Notes: generated from the letters alone by a model not told the origin. 64,000 nt of DNA from Alishewanella longhuensis (GCF_014653435.1 NZ_BNAO01000002.1:222672-286671), one strand, 5' to 3'. Shown: positions 37,674 through 47,204, numbered from the stretch's first letter. Translations and numbers: made by a program.

Positions 37674-38753
37674 ATGACAAGATGCCGCAAAATCATTCAT
37701 CTGGATATGGACTGCTTTTTTGCAGCTGTTGAAATGCGTGATAATCCCAGTCTCAAACATATTCCGATTGCGATTGGCGGCAATCGCCACGAGCGCGGTG
37801 TGATTGCTACTTGTAACTACCCTGCCCGCGCTTTTGGGGTACGCTCCGCCATGTCTACCCATGAAGCCTTAAAGCGCTGCCCACAGCTCACCTTGTTACG
37901 CGGAAATATGGAAAAATATAAAAGCGTTAGCCGGCAAATTCAGGCGATTTTTTTGCGCTACACCGAGCTGGTTGAACCGCTATCACTAGACGAAGCTTAC
38001 CTAGATGTGAGTGATTGCTCACTGTTTCATGGCAGCGCTACATTTATTGCGGAAGATATTCGCCGCACGGTATTGCAGGAAACCGGTTTAACCGTATCTG
38101 CCGGTGTCGCGCCGAATAAATTTTTGGCGAAAATCGCCAGCGATGAGAATAAACCAGATGGGCTCTTTGTATTATCTCCAGATAAAATCAAAGATTTCAT
38201 CCATACGCTGCCACTGCGCCGCATTCCGGGGGTTGGGCAAAAAACAGCGGAAAAACTGACTCAGCTTAGCCTGACACATTGCCGCGACATTGTGACTTTA
38301 GGAGAAGAACCCAGTACACAGATGCTAGCTTTGCTGTTAAAGCATTTTGGCAGCCTGGCCAGCACTTTAATAAAACGCAGCCAGGGTATTGACGAGCGGC
38401 CAGTGCAGCAGAGCCGTGAGCGTAAATCTATTGGCGTAGAACAAACCTTAGCAAAAGACCTGGAACAACTAGAACAAGCCCAAGCCGAATTGCTCAAACT
38501 ACTCCCCACTTTAGAACAGCGTTTATCACAAAGCGGTAAAGCGAGCTTATTACAGAAAATTGGCGTGAAACTTAAATTCAGTGATTTTCGGCAAACTACG
38601 GTAGAAACGCAAAGCAACCAACTTAATATGCTCCTGTTTAAACAGCTCCTGGAACAAGCCTGGCAACGGCGGCAAGACAAAGCCGTGCGCTTAATTGGTA
38701 TCCAACTAGGTTTTAAAACCTTTTGTGAAGAACAACTTAGTTTACCTTTTTAA
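37674..38753 (+). CDS. dinB: DNA polymerase IV
   Basis: A 359-residue Y-family polymerase for translesion synthesis. The catalytic acidic residues are in HLDMDCFFAAVE and in PLSLDEAYLDV; the helix-hairpin-helix LRRIPGVGQKTAEKL and the little-finger domain (about 240-345) follow. The C-terminal end LSLPF is compatible with a beta-clamp-binding motif (QLSLPF). A LexA box lies just upstream, so SOS induction is expected. Confidence 0.96.
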   Translation: MTRCRKIIHLDMDCFFAAVEMRDNPSLKHIPIAIGGNRHERGVIATCNYPARAFGVRSAMSTHEALKRCPQLTLLRGNMEKYKSVSRQIQAIFLRYTELVEPLSLDEAYLDVSDCSLFHGSATFIAEDIRRTVLQETGLTVSAGVAPNKFLAKIASDENKPDGLFVLSPDKIKDFIHTLPLRRIPGVGQKTAEKLTQLSLTHCRDIVTLGEEPSTQMLALLLKHFGSLASTLIKRSQGIDERPVQQSRERKSIGVEQTLAKDLEQLEQAQAELLKLLPTLEQRLSQSGKASLLQKIGVKLKFSDFRQTTVETQSNQLNMLLFKQLLEQAWQRRQDKAVRLIGIQLGFKTFCEEQLSLPF

Positions 38754-38873
38754 GCTATATCATCGATTTTGTCGCTAGTTTAGCGTTTAGTCCTTGCTAG
38801 CGTAGATTGTGATAGGAGGGTGTTCAATATTCTGTGTGAAAAACAGAGCGCTTTTAAGCACACAATCTTATTA

Positions 38874-38900
38874 ATAAAAAAGCCGGCACTATGGCCGGCT
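38874..38900 (-). terminator. Terminator after cold-shock gene
   Basis: On the minus strand AGCCGGC-CATAGT-GCCGGCT is followed by TTTTTATT, 20 bp past the stop of the cold-shock gene. Confidence 0.85.
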
Positions 38901-38919
38901 CTTAATAAACTTTTATCAA

Positions 38920-39132
38920 TTAACCGATAACAGTTACGTTTTCAGCCTGTGGGCCTTTTTGACCTTCAGTAACGATAAAAGTTACTTTTTGGCCTTCAAC
39001 TAGGGTTTTGCGGCCTGTGCCATTGATAGCGCGGAAATGTACGAATACATCTTTGCCGCCTTCACGCTCGATAAAACCAAAACCTTTATCTTCGTTGAAC
39101 CACTTAACTGTACCAGAAATTAACTGTGACAT
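38920..39132 (-). CDS. Cold-shock domain protein (CspA family)
   Basis: A 70-residue single cold-shock domain, complete. RNP1 is KGFGFIER and RNP2 is [21 protein letters not shown] is the usual start. These proteins bind single-stranded RNA and melt secondary structure. It is monocistronic with its own terminator and a leader of up to 220 bp. Which Csp paralogue it is, and whether it is cold-induced, cannot be told from the protein. Confidence 0.94.
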   Translation of the reverse strand: MSQLISGTVKWFNEDKGFGFIEREGGKDVFVHFRAINGTGRKTLVEGQKVTFIVTEGQKGPQAENVTVIG

Positions 39133-39354
39133 AACACTCTCTTACTTTAACAAATTTTGCCGGACTTCCGGCGACTTAAATATTACCGGCCACGTCATCG
39201 AGCTGATACATATTCAACCGCATTATCAGGGATGCTGATTAAGTGGTCAACATAAATACCCGGGCGAACAGAAAATAGTTTCTCTACAGGCCGTTCCAAC
39301 GCAGGTTTTAATCCCTGTGCAATTTCAGTGTAGCAGCAAATGTTGAAAAAATAA
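39133..39354 (-). promoter_or_regulatory. Long leader/promoter region of the cold-shock gene
   Basis: About 220 bp without a convincing gene separates the cold-shock gene from the helicase gene. On the minus strand a GCCGGA-AG-TCCGGC hairpin lies about 30 bases before the start codon. A structured 5' leader is typical for cold-inducible csp genes; no transcription start is evident. Confidence 0.4.
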
Positions 39355-40686
39355 TCAAACTGGATCAATTTTTTTGCGTCTCACCGGCGCGGTGCCATCA
39401 TCCCCGCCTTCAAAGAAGGTTTTTGTGGCCACTTTTGCCGTTTTAGCTGCAGTATTCGCGCGCTTTTTGGCCGCTGTGCCCGTTGTTGCTGTGGCTTTAG
39501 TGGTTTTCGCTGCCGTTTTAGCAGGGGCTGGCACTATACCGCTAAAACGCGCTTCCAAACCGGGGATAACACTAAACTCTACAGGACGGCGTAAAAAAGC
39601 CTCAATTTTTTGCAGTGCCAGCCAATCTTTTGGTCCCACCAAAGACATTGCGACGCCTTTGGCGCCCGCACGCCCGGTGCGACCTATACGGTGCACATAT
39701 TCTTCAGCATGCTTAGGTAAGTCAAAATTTAAAACATGAGACACTTGCAGTAAATCTAAGCCGCGCGACGCTAAATCGGTCGTCACTAACACCTGATACT
39801 TGCCAGCAGCAAATTGCTGCATCACCGCATTACGCTGCCCTTGTGTTAAACGGGCACTTAAGCCCATAGCACTGAACCCTTGTTCATTACAAAACACGGC
39901 TAAACGCTCGGCATCATCACGGGTCGCCGTAAAAATAATCAGCTGTTTTACCGGCTCATGTTGCAACATATGCTGCAACAGCGCCTCCTTATGTGTTAAG
40001 TGATCCGCAAAAACAAACTGTTGCTGAATATCGCTATGTTGTTCATGACCGCTACCTAAGGCCACTCGAAACGGATTCTTTAACAATGATAGCGTCAGCT
40101 CATCAACTTCAGCATGATCCAGTGTTGCCGAGAACATCAAGGTTTGCCGCAAACGATGATCAGCCGCTTTATTAATGGCATTCAGTTGCGGCATAAAACC
40201 CAGATCCAGCATGCGATCGGCTTCATCCAGAATCAACAATTCTAAGCCCTGTATAAAGACTGATTTGTGCTCAAGGTGGTCGAGGAAACGGCCAGGTGTT
40301 GCGACTATCACGTTAGGTTGGCGCTTTAACAGCCTTTCTTGATCATTAAAGTTTTCGCCACCAACAATTAAAGCCGCGGTAACAGGCGTATTGGCGATAA
40401 ATAAGCGTAACTGAGCATAAACCTGCTTGGCCAGTTCACGGGTTGGCGCCAAAATCAATGCCCGGGCATCCTGCTTTGATAAAGGCCGGCTTTTTAACAG
40501 CCGCTGCATCATCGGTAATAAATAGGCTAAGGTTTTGCCGGACCCGGTTTTAGAAGAAACAATTAAATCGCGTCCCACTAACACCGCCGGGATCGCTTCT
40601 TGTTGAATATCGGTAGGTTTAGCAAAACCTAAATGTTGGACCGAGCGCAATAAACGCGGGTCTAGCCGCAAATCCTGAAATACCAA
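39355..40686 (-). CDS. DEAD-box ATP-dependent RNA helicase
   Basis: About 443 residues. All helicase motifs are present: Q motif near GFAKPTDIQQEAIP, motif I SSKTGSGKT, PTRELA, TPGR, DEAD, SAT, RGLD and HRIGRTGRAG. The C-terminal tail (about 375-445) is a low-complexity run of A, K and T, likely an RNA-binding extension. It groups with SrmB/RhlE-like helicases of Alteromonadales. I prefer the TTG start at 40686 with GGGG upstream; a GTG 12 bases earlier lacks a ribosome site. A cold-shock gene lies downstream, which fits a role in RNA unwinding. Confidence 0.92.
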   Translation of the reverse strand: MVFQDLRLDPRLLRSVQHLGFAKPTDIQQEAIPAVLVGRDLIVSSKTGSGKTLAYLLPMMQRLLKSRPLSKQDARALILAPTRELAKQVYAQLRLFIANTPVTAALIVGGENFNDQERLLKRQPNVIVATPGRFLDHLEHKSVFIQGLELLILDEADRMLDLGFMPQLNAINKAADHRLRQTLMFSATLDHAEVDELTLSLLKNPFRVALGSGHEQHSDIQQQFVFADHLTHKEALLQHMLQHEPVKQLIIFTATRDDAERLAVFCNEQGFSAMGLSARLTQGQRNAVMQQFAAGKYQVLVTTDLASRGLDLLQVSHVLNFDLPKHAEEYVHRIGRTGRAGAKGVAMSLVGPKDWLALQKIEAFLRRPVEFSVIPGLEARFSGIVPAPAKTAAKTTKATATTGTAAKKRANTAAKTAKVATKTFFEGGDDGTAPVRRKKIDPV

Positions 40687-40815
40687 AATAAACCCCACTT
40701 TGAAAATAGCGCGCTATGATAACCGAACTAACAAATTTGAGTTAGCATCATTTCTCGGGCTAGTATAGTCACTATTTCGCTAATTCGTATTTATCATCAT
40801 AAATAGAGTGCCCCT

Positions 40816-41352
40816 ATGAGTAACGCCTTTAAAGAACAATTGTTAAAAGCCGGCCTGGCCGATCCGAAAAAATTAAAAGCGGCAAAAAAGCAGCAGCATC
40901 AGCAGCGGGTGCAAGCGGGTAAAAGTCAAAAGCCGGTTAGTGAAACGACATTACTCGCGGAACAACGCCGACAAGAACAAGTGGCCCGTGATCAAGAATT
41001 AAACCGGAAAAAACAGGAACAACTGCAGAAAAAAGCTATCTTAGCGCAAGTAAAACAGTTGATTGCGCATAACACTATTAAACCTAGTGGTGAGCTGTCA
41101 TTTAACTTTACTGATGGCACTTTAGTAAAACGCATTTACGTTAACAACAAGTTGCATGGCGAATTAACTCGTGGTTTACTCGCTGTTGTCAGAGATGGTG
41201 AACAATATGTATTAGTACCAGCGGCTATTGCCGCCAAGATTGCACAGCGCGAGCCGGATTGTATAGTGGTACTGCATGATCGCCAGCAACAAACTGTAGA
41301 CGAGGATGATCCTTATGCTGCCTATCAAATCCCTGACGATTTGATGTGGTAA
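40816..41352 (+). CDS. yaiL: DUF2058 family protein (YaiL-like)
   Basis: A 178-residue protein with a long, highly charged N-terminal helix (about 1-85, rich in K, Q and R; EQLLKAGLADPKKLKAAKKQ) and a compact C-terminal domain with YVLVPAAIAAKIAQREPD. This is the DUF2058/YaiL family, described as nucleoprotein- or polysome-associated in E. coli. It is divergent from the DEAD-box helicase gene. Confidence 0.85.
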   Translation: MSNAFKEQLLKAGLADPKKLKAAKKQQHQQRVQAGKSQKPVSETTLLAEQRRQEQVARDQELNRKKQEQLQKKAILAQVKQLIAHNTIKPSGELSFNFTDGTLVKRIYVNNKLHGELTRGLLAVVRDGEQYVLVPAAIAAKIAQREPDCIVVLHDRQQQTVDEDDPYAAYQIPDDLMW

Positions 41353-41421
41353 AGTCAAAAATCCTTGTCTGGCTAGTCTAATCAGACTCAAATTACGTTA
41401 CCGCTAACAAAGGAGCTTACT

Positions 41422-42279
41422 ATGCGGCTATTACTATCATCCTGCTTTATTATTTTACTCACAACCAGCCAGGCATTATTTGCCGCCTCGGTATGGCAAG
41501 TTAGTAAAGACGATCAGAGTTTTTATCTGGTCGGTACTGTGCATTTATTAAGCGAATCAGATTTCCCACTACCCGCGGCATTTGATACCGCTTTTAATGC
41601 CAGCAACCACCTGATCTTTGAAACAAATTTAGCAGACCTGACCAGCCCCAAGGGCATGAATTTGTTAATGTCGCAAAACACTTACAAACCAGGGCAAAAT
41701 TTACAGCAAGTCTTATCAAAAGAGGTATATCAACAACTGCAAAGCAAAGCTGCTGAGCGACAGTGGCCACTTACTTCTATCGAGCAATTTAAGCCTGCTT
41801 TTGCCGCCATCATGTTGGCCACGCTGGAGCTACAACGTTTAGGCGCAGCTTCGACCGGTGTCGACATGCACTACTTGCAGCTTGCCCAGCAGCAGCAAAA
41901 GACCTATGGCGGCTTAGAAACCCTGGACGAACATTTAGGCGTGATGACAGCATTAAATAAACTGGATGCAGATAGCATTATCAGTGCGACATTGAAAGAC
42001 TTAGCACAAACGGAAACTATGCTAGCACAGATGAAAGCAGCCTGGCGCAGTGGCGATACTGACGCACTGGAAACCTTATTTCTTGCTGATATGAAAGCCT
42101 TCCCAGACATGTACAACATTATGCTGGTCGATAGAAATCATGCCTGGATGAAAACGCTAGAGCAGCTAACTGAACCAGGTACGATGGTACTGGTCGGTGC
42201 CTTGCATATGGTGGGTGACGATGGCTTACTAAAATTACTGACAAGCCGCGGCTATACCATCAAGCAATTAGTTGACTAA
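41422..42279 (+). CDS. TraB/GumN family protein
   Basis: A 285-residue protein with a signal peptide (cleavage near ALFAAS). The family signatures are GTVHLL (about 37-42), a glutamate in IFETNL (about 64) and GALHMVG near the C-terminus. TraB/GumN proteins share a fold with Tiki-type metalloproteases; bacterial function is not established. A strong AAAGGAG precedes the ATG. Confidence 0.85.
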   Translation: MRLLLSSCFIILLTTSQALFAASVWQVSKDDQSFYLVGTVHLLSESDFPLPAAFDTAFNASNHLIFETNLADLTSPKGMNLLMSQNTYKPGQNLQQVLSKEVYQQLQSKAAERQWPLTSIEQFKPAFAAIMLATLELQRLGAASTGVDMHYLQLAQQQQKTYGGLETLDEHLGVMTALNKLDADSIISATLKDLAQTETMLAQMKAAWRSGDTDALETLFLADMKAFPDMYNIMLVDRNHAWMKTLEQLTEPGTMVLVGALHMVGDDGLLKLLTSRGYTIKQLVD

Positions 42280-42288
42280 CTGATCTTC

Positions 42289-42332
42289 GCTGTCTCATCT
42301 CACTGGCAACTTGCGCCAGCATTTGAGACAGC
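42289..42332. terminator. Nested inverted repeat between convergent genes
   Basis: An outer 9-bp stem (GCTGTCTCA / TGAGACAGC) encloses an inner 5-bp stem (CTGGC / GCCAG). It lies between the stops of the TraB-like gene and yafS. There is no clear T tract on either strand, so it may act as a weak bidirectional terminator or as a 3'-end protecting structure. Confidence 0.45.
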
Positions 42333-42343
42333 ACCCTGTTATT

Positions 42344-43102
42344 TTACGTAGAACCAGGATCGATAGGTTTACGCTGCACCCCTTCCCTGGCACTAATCCC
42401 CTGAGTTGCACTAAAGCGGCTTTGTACCTGCCATTTCGGCCTGATCGGTGTTAATGGCAGCTCACGCTTTCTGGCAACGAGTAAGTAACTGGAAGCAAAA
42501 TACCTTAAATAGCGTTCACTAAAACGCTGCCAGCGTCCTTGCTTATGCTCTGCTGCTAATAGGGCGCTACAAAAAAATCGCTCTTCACTAAGAACTTCAA
42601 AACCAATCAGATGTAACCAGTCTTTGATGCGGGAAGCACTAAAAAAATGTCCCTGCCAGGGAAAGTCTTGTTTTAACCAGGGGATATGCCGACAAAGGCC
42701 TGACACACTGTATGGGTTAAAACCTGTTAGTAACAAATAACCATCACCAATAAGTACTCGATGCGCTTCACGAATAACATGGTGAGGGTCAACCTGAAAT
42801 TCCAGACAATGACTTAGTAACACGGCATCAACGCTGGCTGCCGCAATGGGCAGAGCATCTGCGTCGGCAACGATCTGTGCTAAAGAAGCTACGTCGCCTA
42901 GAGTGACTTGATGGCGCAAACGGGCCGCCTGGGTATCAAGCTGGCTACTTAAATTGCCTACTTTTAATAAGTAGTAGCCGAAAATCTGCTGCCACCAAGG
43001 ATCCAACTGCTGGCTAATTGCCACCGCCAGTGCCTCCCCCTGACGAAATGCCTGCCAGCCTGCGGGAGCAGCGGGATGATTTTCACGTAGTGCTGGTTTC
43101 AT
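42344..43102 (-). CDS. yafS: SAM-dependent methyltransferase, YafS-like
   Basis: A 252-residue class I methyltransferase. The acidic motif DADALPIAAASVDAVLLSHCLEF and the following REAHRVLIGDGYLLLTGFNP are typical of Methyltransf_11 proteins; motif I is short and weak. The location, divergent from gloB, matches E. coli yafS-gloB. A longer frame would overlap the gloB start, so I use the ATG giving MKPALRENH. Substrate unknown. Confidence 0.82.
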   Translation of the reverse strand: MKPALRENHPAAPAGWQAFRQGEALAVAISQQLDPWWQQIFGYYLLKVGNLSSQLDTQAARLRHQVTLGDVASLAQIVADADALPIAAASVDAVLLSHCLEFQVDPHHVIREAHRVLIGDGYLLLTGFNPYSVSGLCRHIPWLKQDFPWQGHFFSASRIKDWLHLIGFEVLSEERFFCSALLAAEHKQGRWQRFSERYLRYFASSYLLVARKRELPLTPIRPKWQVQSRFSATQGISAREGVQRKPIDPGST

Positions 43103-43140
43103 GTTAAGGTTCTGCCTCGACTTTTTTTCAGGATAACAAA

Positions 43141-43920
43141 ATGACAACGATTATCCCACTCCCCGCTTTTCAGGATAACTATATCTGGGTGCTAAGTCAG
43201 TCAGATACCCCCTGGTGTGTGGTCGTTGATCCTGGCGATGCCAGCGTGGTTAACGACTATTTAATTCAAAATGAAAAAAAACTATTGGCAGTTTTGATCA
43301 CTCATCACCATGCCGATCACACAGGGGGGCTGATGCAGTTAAAACAGCAGTGGCCCGAGCTACGAATCATTGGTCCGACAGCTGAACACGCTAGAATTCC
43401 AGCCTTAACCGAAACGGTAGGTGACGGTGCAATAGTCGTTTTGCCGCAACTCAAGCAGCAATTTCAGGTAATAGCGATACCGGGACATACCGCCGGACAT
43501 ATTGCTTTTTATTCAGCGCCCGTTTTGTTTTGTGGTGATACGCTATTTAGCGCAGGCTGTGGTAGGTTGCTGGAAGGCGAATTTAGCGAAAGCGCCATAA
43601 AAATGTATCAATCTTTACAAAGACTTATTAGCTTACCTGAGACTACAGAGGTTTACTGTACTCACGAATACACCTTAGCTAATTTACGCTTTGCCCTTAG
43701 TATTGAACCTGATAATCTGGACTTGCAGTATTATCAACAGCAGTGCCAGGTAAAACGCCAGAACTTTAAGCCAACCCTGCCCTCAAATATTGGACTTGAG
43801 AAAAAAGTTAACCCTTTTTTACGATGCAATAACAAAGACTTACAGCTGAAACATAATCAAAACTCGGCACAGTCGCTATTTGCTTACCTAAGGATGGCCA
43901 AAGATCAATTTAAATCCTGA
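43141..43920 (+). CDS. gloB: Hydroxyacylglutathione hydrolase (glyoxalase II)
   Basis: A 259-residue metallo-beta-lactamase-fold enzyme that hydrolyses S-lactoylglutathione in methylglyoxal detoxification. The dinuclear metal motif is THHHADHTGG (about 53-62), followed by PGHTAGH, FCGDTLFSAGCGRL and CTHEYTLANLRFA. The C-terminal glutathione-binding part ends NPFLR. It is followed by mltD, as the mltD-gloB-yafS neighbourhood of E. coli, but with mltD on the same strand. Confidence 0.95.
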   Translation: MTTIIPLPAFQDNYIWVLSQSDTPWCVVVDPGDASVVNDYLIQNEKKLLAVLITHHHADHTGGLMQLKQQWPELRIIGPTAEHARIPALTETVGDGAIVVLPQLKQQFQVIAIPGHTAGHIAFYSAPVLFCGDTLFSAGCGRLLEGEFSESAIKMYQSLQRLISLPETTEVYCTHEYTLANLRFALSIEPDNLDLQYYQQQCQVKRQNFKPTLPSNIGLEKKVNPFLRCNNKDLQLKHNQNSAQSLFAYLRMAKDQFKS

Positions 43921-43975
43921 CTTGCATTGAGCTGTCAGACAGGTAATATATTTTTTTTAAATCTGGAAACCCGTT

Positions 43976-45589
43976 ATGACTGTAAGAATCTCTGCCGTAG
44001 TATTGCTGGCACTGTTAACCGGCTGTGTCAGCACGACAGGGTCTGACTCTGATAACACCAACACTGTAACAGCGAACTCGGCTCCGCAAAATAGCGGTTA
44101 TAAAAACAAAAAAGCCTCTGAAGATTTCCATCGTAATACAGCGTCAGCTGAATCTATAGCCGATAGATTATGGTCATCGGGCTTAAGTGAAGAGCAATTA
44201 TTAGATGCCACTGAACTCGAAGATCTCTGGCAACGCATCCAAACACAGCTGAGTTTTAATGTGCCACAAACCCGCGCTATCGTAGAGCAGCGCAACTTCT
44301 ACGCTGATAATCAAAACTACCTGGATCGAATTTCAGGCAGAGCCCAGCCGTTCCTTTACTACATTGTACAAGAGCTGGAAAAGCGAGCAATGCCATTAGA
44401 GTTGGCTTTACTCCCTATTATTGAAAGTGCTTTTGATCCCTCCGCCTATTCTCCGGCAAGAGCAGCAGGGATGTGGCAGTTTATGCCCACAACGGGTAAG
44501 CGGTTTGGTTTAAAACAAAACAGTTGGTACGACGGACGTAAGGATGTAATTCAATCTACACAAGCGGCATTAGACTATTTACAATACCTTTATAATACGC
44601 TGGAACACGACTGGCTAAATGCTATCGCTGCCTATAACGCCGGTGAAGGACGCATTATGCGGGCCATTCAGGCCAACAAAAAGCGCCGTTTACCCACAGA
44701 TTTTTGGTCTTTAGATTTACCTGCTGAAACCACTGCCTATGTACCAAAACTGTTGGCATTGGTCGATATCCTGGCTCGACCTGAAGAGTTTCAAATTGTT
44801 TGGAAATTTATCGCTAACGAACCCAAAATAGCTGTTGTTGAAGTAGGTAAACAGCTGGATTTAAGTATCGCCGCTGATCTGGCAGAAATAAGTTTGGCTG
44901 ATTTACAGGCCTTAAATCCTGGCTTTAACCAATGGGCAACCGCTCCAGATGGCCCACATCATTTGGTCTTACCCATAGAGCAGGTTGATACCTTTAATAG
45001 TAAGCTTGCGCAGACACCGCTAGAACAGCTTATGCAATGGCAACCCTATCAGGTTAAGAGTGGTGATACCTTAGGCGCCATTGCCAAACGTTATCAAACC
45101 ACAGTTAGCGCCTTGACTAACCTGAATAAACTGAGCGGCAATACTATTCGTATTGGCCAAACCCTGCTTATTCCGCGAGCCAGCGGCAGTGACGAACAGT
45201 CAGCTGGGCCAGATTTACAAAATATAGGTCCAGCAGAAAGTTCAACTCAAACAGAGTACATAGTACAGCGCGGTGACACGCTATGGGATCTAAGTCGCAA
45301 ATATGATGTCACCGTAGCACAGTTACGCAACTGGAATAAGCTTGCCAGTAACGCTATATTAAATGAAGGCCAAGTGTTACAAATTATACAGAGTAACCAA
45401 GCTCAATATGCTCAGTTGAAAACCCGTACCGTAAATTACCGTGTCAGGTCTGGGGACTCGCTGGCTAAAATCGCTCAGCGTTTTAGCGTAAGCGTTGACG
45501 ATATCATCAAGTGGAATAATATTAGCCCTGAGCGTTATCTGCAGCCGGGCCAGCAGCTAACATTATTGGTTGCTGCAACCGCAGTTTGA
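43976..45589 (+). CDS. mltD: Membrane-bound lytic murein transglycosylase D
   Basis: A 537-residue lipoprotein. The lipobox is LLTGC (cysteine near residue 17). The SLT domain (about 115-240) has the catalytic glutamate in LLPIIESAFDP and the motifs AAGMWQFMPTTG and AIAAYNAGEGR. Three LysM repeats for peptidoglycan binding follow (about 360-405, 428-472 and 487-532). It cleaves glycan strands with formation of 1,6-anhydro ends at the outer membrane. Confidence 0.95.
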   Translation: MTVRISAVVLLALLTGCVSTTGSDSDNTNTVTANSAPQNSGYKNKKASEDFHRNTASAESIADRLWSSGLSEEQLLDATELEDLWQRIQTQLSFNVPQTRAIVEQRNFYADNQNYLDRISGRAQPFLYYIVQELEKRAMPLELALLPIIESAFDPSAYSPARAAGMWQFMPTTGKRFGLKQNSWYDGRKDVIQSTQAALDYLQYLYNTLEHDWLNAIAAYNAGEGRIMRAIQANKKRRLPTDFWSLDLPAETTAYVPKLLALVDILARPEEFQIVWKFIANEPKIAVVEVGKQLDLSIAADLAEISLADLQALNPGFNQWATAPDGPHHLVLPIEQVDTFNSKLAQTPLEQLMQWQPYQVKSGDTLGAIAKRYQTTVSALTNLNKLSGNTIRIGQTLLIPRASGSDEQSAGPDLQNIGPAESSTQTEYIVQRGDTLWDLSRKYDVTVAQLRNWNKLASNAILNEGQVLQIIQSNQAQYAQLKTRTVNYRVRSGDSLAKIAQRFSVSVDDIIKWNNISPERYLQPGQQLTLLVAATAV

Positions 45590-45606
45590 TCATTTAGAGG
45601 TTCGCC

Positions 45607-46080
45607 ATGAGATTTCTGGTGTTGGCCCTATTATTAGTTAGCTTTTGCAGCCAGGCAACTTTTAATTATGAAGGGGAAGTTGCACTGCACTATGTTAATG
45701 GGGAGCAGCGCACTCAAAAGTTTTCGCTGGCATTAACCCGGGAAGCAGGTAACTATCTGTTTCAAGTTGGCTCTCAGAGCGCTCGTGTCGCAGCGCCACC
45801 ACAAAAATATGCGTTATCGCTAATACTGCAACATGATCGTGAAGTTTGGGTGACCGACTTCACTGACCAACCTTTACAGGCGTTTGTATTAACCATTGCA
45901 GACTATAAAATAATCCTTAAACAGGATCAGCAAGCAACCGCTGCTCGAGGTAAGTTTATACTGCAATTTGGTGATGAAACCTATTTCTTTGGTCGAGGAC
46001 CGGCGCAAATTAATTTTAAATTAGAGCCAAGCGGTATTGTTGATATAGAAATACGCGGCATGTTTAAACCACGCCGCTAG
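45607..46080 (+). CDS. Hypothetical exported protein, 157 residues
   Basis: I do not recognise this protein. A signal peptide (MRFLVLALLLVSFCSQA) is followed by what appears to be an all-beta domain of alternating polar and hydrophobic residues, ending in IEIRGMFKPRR. There is no lipobox. The start has an AGAGG ribosome site and lies 17 bp after the mltD stop, so it is probably co-transcribed and acts in the periplasm. Confidence 0.7.
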   Translation: MRFLVLALLLVSFCSQATFNYEGEVALHYVNGEQRTQKFSLALTREAGNYLFQVGSQSARVAAPPQKYALSLILQHDREVWVTDFTDQPLQAFVLTIADYKIILKQDQQATAARGKFILQFGDETYFFGRGPAQINFKLEPSGIVDIEIRGMFKPRR

Positions 46081-46126
46081 CACCACATAAACTGCGGTGA
46101 AGCCATCTTCATCCTGAATAATTGAT

Positions 46127-46321
46127 CTATTCTTTTTGGGGTTGTAACGCCGGAATAAGGCCAGACGCCAAACAGAGCAGCGGAGCTAACAGTAAAAACC
46201 AAAAGTTAGTCAACGGGATATCATGCCAATAGGCATGTATGGCTGCGGTAAACTGAAAAACCAAACCAAAGATACCACAATAACATAACAAGCGGTTAAG
46301 CCAGCGTTTGGGGAATCGCAC
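46127..46321 (-). CDS. Small membrane protein, about 64 residues
   Basis: Two predicted membrane helices (roughly 11-29 and 38-57) with basic residues at the N-terminus (RFPKRWLNRLL) and a short polar tail. I take the GTG start; a TTG two codons earlier is also possible. It overlaps the end of the PAS/GAF gene by 26-32 bp and would be coupled to it. Unknown function; the gene is plausible but not proven. Confidence 0.5.
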   Translation of the reverse strand: MRFPKRWLNRLLCYCGIFGLVFQFTAAIHAYWHDIPLTNFWFLLLAPLLCLASGLIPALQPQKE

Positions 46322-47156
46322 TTTCAAACCTATATTGTTGCTTTATCTTGACCAACATGCGCGAAAATACCCCTAATAACAGTCTCTGATGTTCACTATA
46401 GTAATGATGTTGCTTTACAGAATCAAAACCTACGAATCCAAATAACTCTGTATCCGCTAAAATCGGCAAAGCCAACAAGCTCTTAATACCCTGCGGTTGT
46501 AACAGTTGTTTTAACGCGTCGCCGTGAGGCAACGACGGCACATCAGGGATATACATCTCGCCACCTCGTTGATGCGCATTCACCCATTGCGGTATTGCGG
46601 TTAACGGCACCTGCTGCAAATTATTAATCTCCGGGACAATGCCATTAGCGCACCATTCAAAGGTATTAGAACACGTTTGTTTGTTAAAATCATAATCAAA
46701 GATATATACCCTATCAGCCGCTACAGCTGAACCCAACTGGGCCAAAGTCTGATTAAGTAACACAGGTAACTCATCATTTTCTATGCCGATAAAACGCTGA
46801 GCAATATCTAGCATCAATGCGGTAAGTGATTGGGTGTCCATCGCGGAATCGGCTCTAAATACCGACATGTTCACATTAGGTATTTGATGTAAGGTAATCA
46901 ACAGCAGACCAATATCAGGCGCATAACTTTGCACCTGATAACTAAGGGAAGTATTGACCGAATAATATACCGCACGCCGATTAAAATCCTCTGCTTGGCA
47001 TAATTGCAATTGCTCAGAGCTTAAACCAGTGACTACTTTAAAAACCGCGTTAGCCGCGACAAATTCCGCTTGCTCAGGCTGCTCCTGAGGACTACGAAAT
47101 AAAGCACAAGCAAAAGGAGCTTGGCGCCACCATTGAAAATAGTCGATTTTAGACAT
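46296..47156 (-). CDS. PAS/GAF-domain sensory protein without output domain
   Basis: A 286-residue soluble protein. The N-terminal part (about 10-95) looks PAS-like (CALFRSPQ, AEFVAANAVFKVVTGLSSEQL). The C-terminal part (about 125-275) is a GAF domain (AADRVYIFDYD, IKSLLALPILADTELFGFVGFD). No kinase, GGDEF or HTH follows, so it is either a single-unit sensor or a partner for another protein; the next gene encodes a small membrane protein. Confidence 0.75.
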   Translation of the reverse strand: MSKIDYFQWWRQAPFACALFRSPQEQPEQAEFVAANAVFKVVTGLSSEQLQLCQAEDFNRRAVYYSVNTSLSYQVQSYAPDIGLLLITLHQIPNVNMSVFRADSAMDTQSLTALMLDIAQRFIGIENDELPVLLNQTLAQLGSAVAADRVYIFDYDFNKQTCSNTFEWCANGIVPEINNLQQVPLTAIPQWVNAHQRGGEMYIPDVPSLPHGDALKQLLQPQGIKSLLALPILADTELFGFVGFDSVKQHHYYSEHQRLLLGVFSRMLVKIKQQYRFESAIPQTLA

Positions 47157-47204
47157 CCTGTTACATCCGACAATATAGGGCGATAGAAAGCAAAAAGCAT
47201 TCTG

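Noticed and set aside
38754-38873. Inverted repeats (GATTGTG...CACAATC and TGTGTG...CACACA) between dinB and the cold-shock terminator, considered as a small RNA
   Set aside because: The repeats are short and far apart, with no promoter or T tract of their own; evidence is too weak for an RNA gene call.
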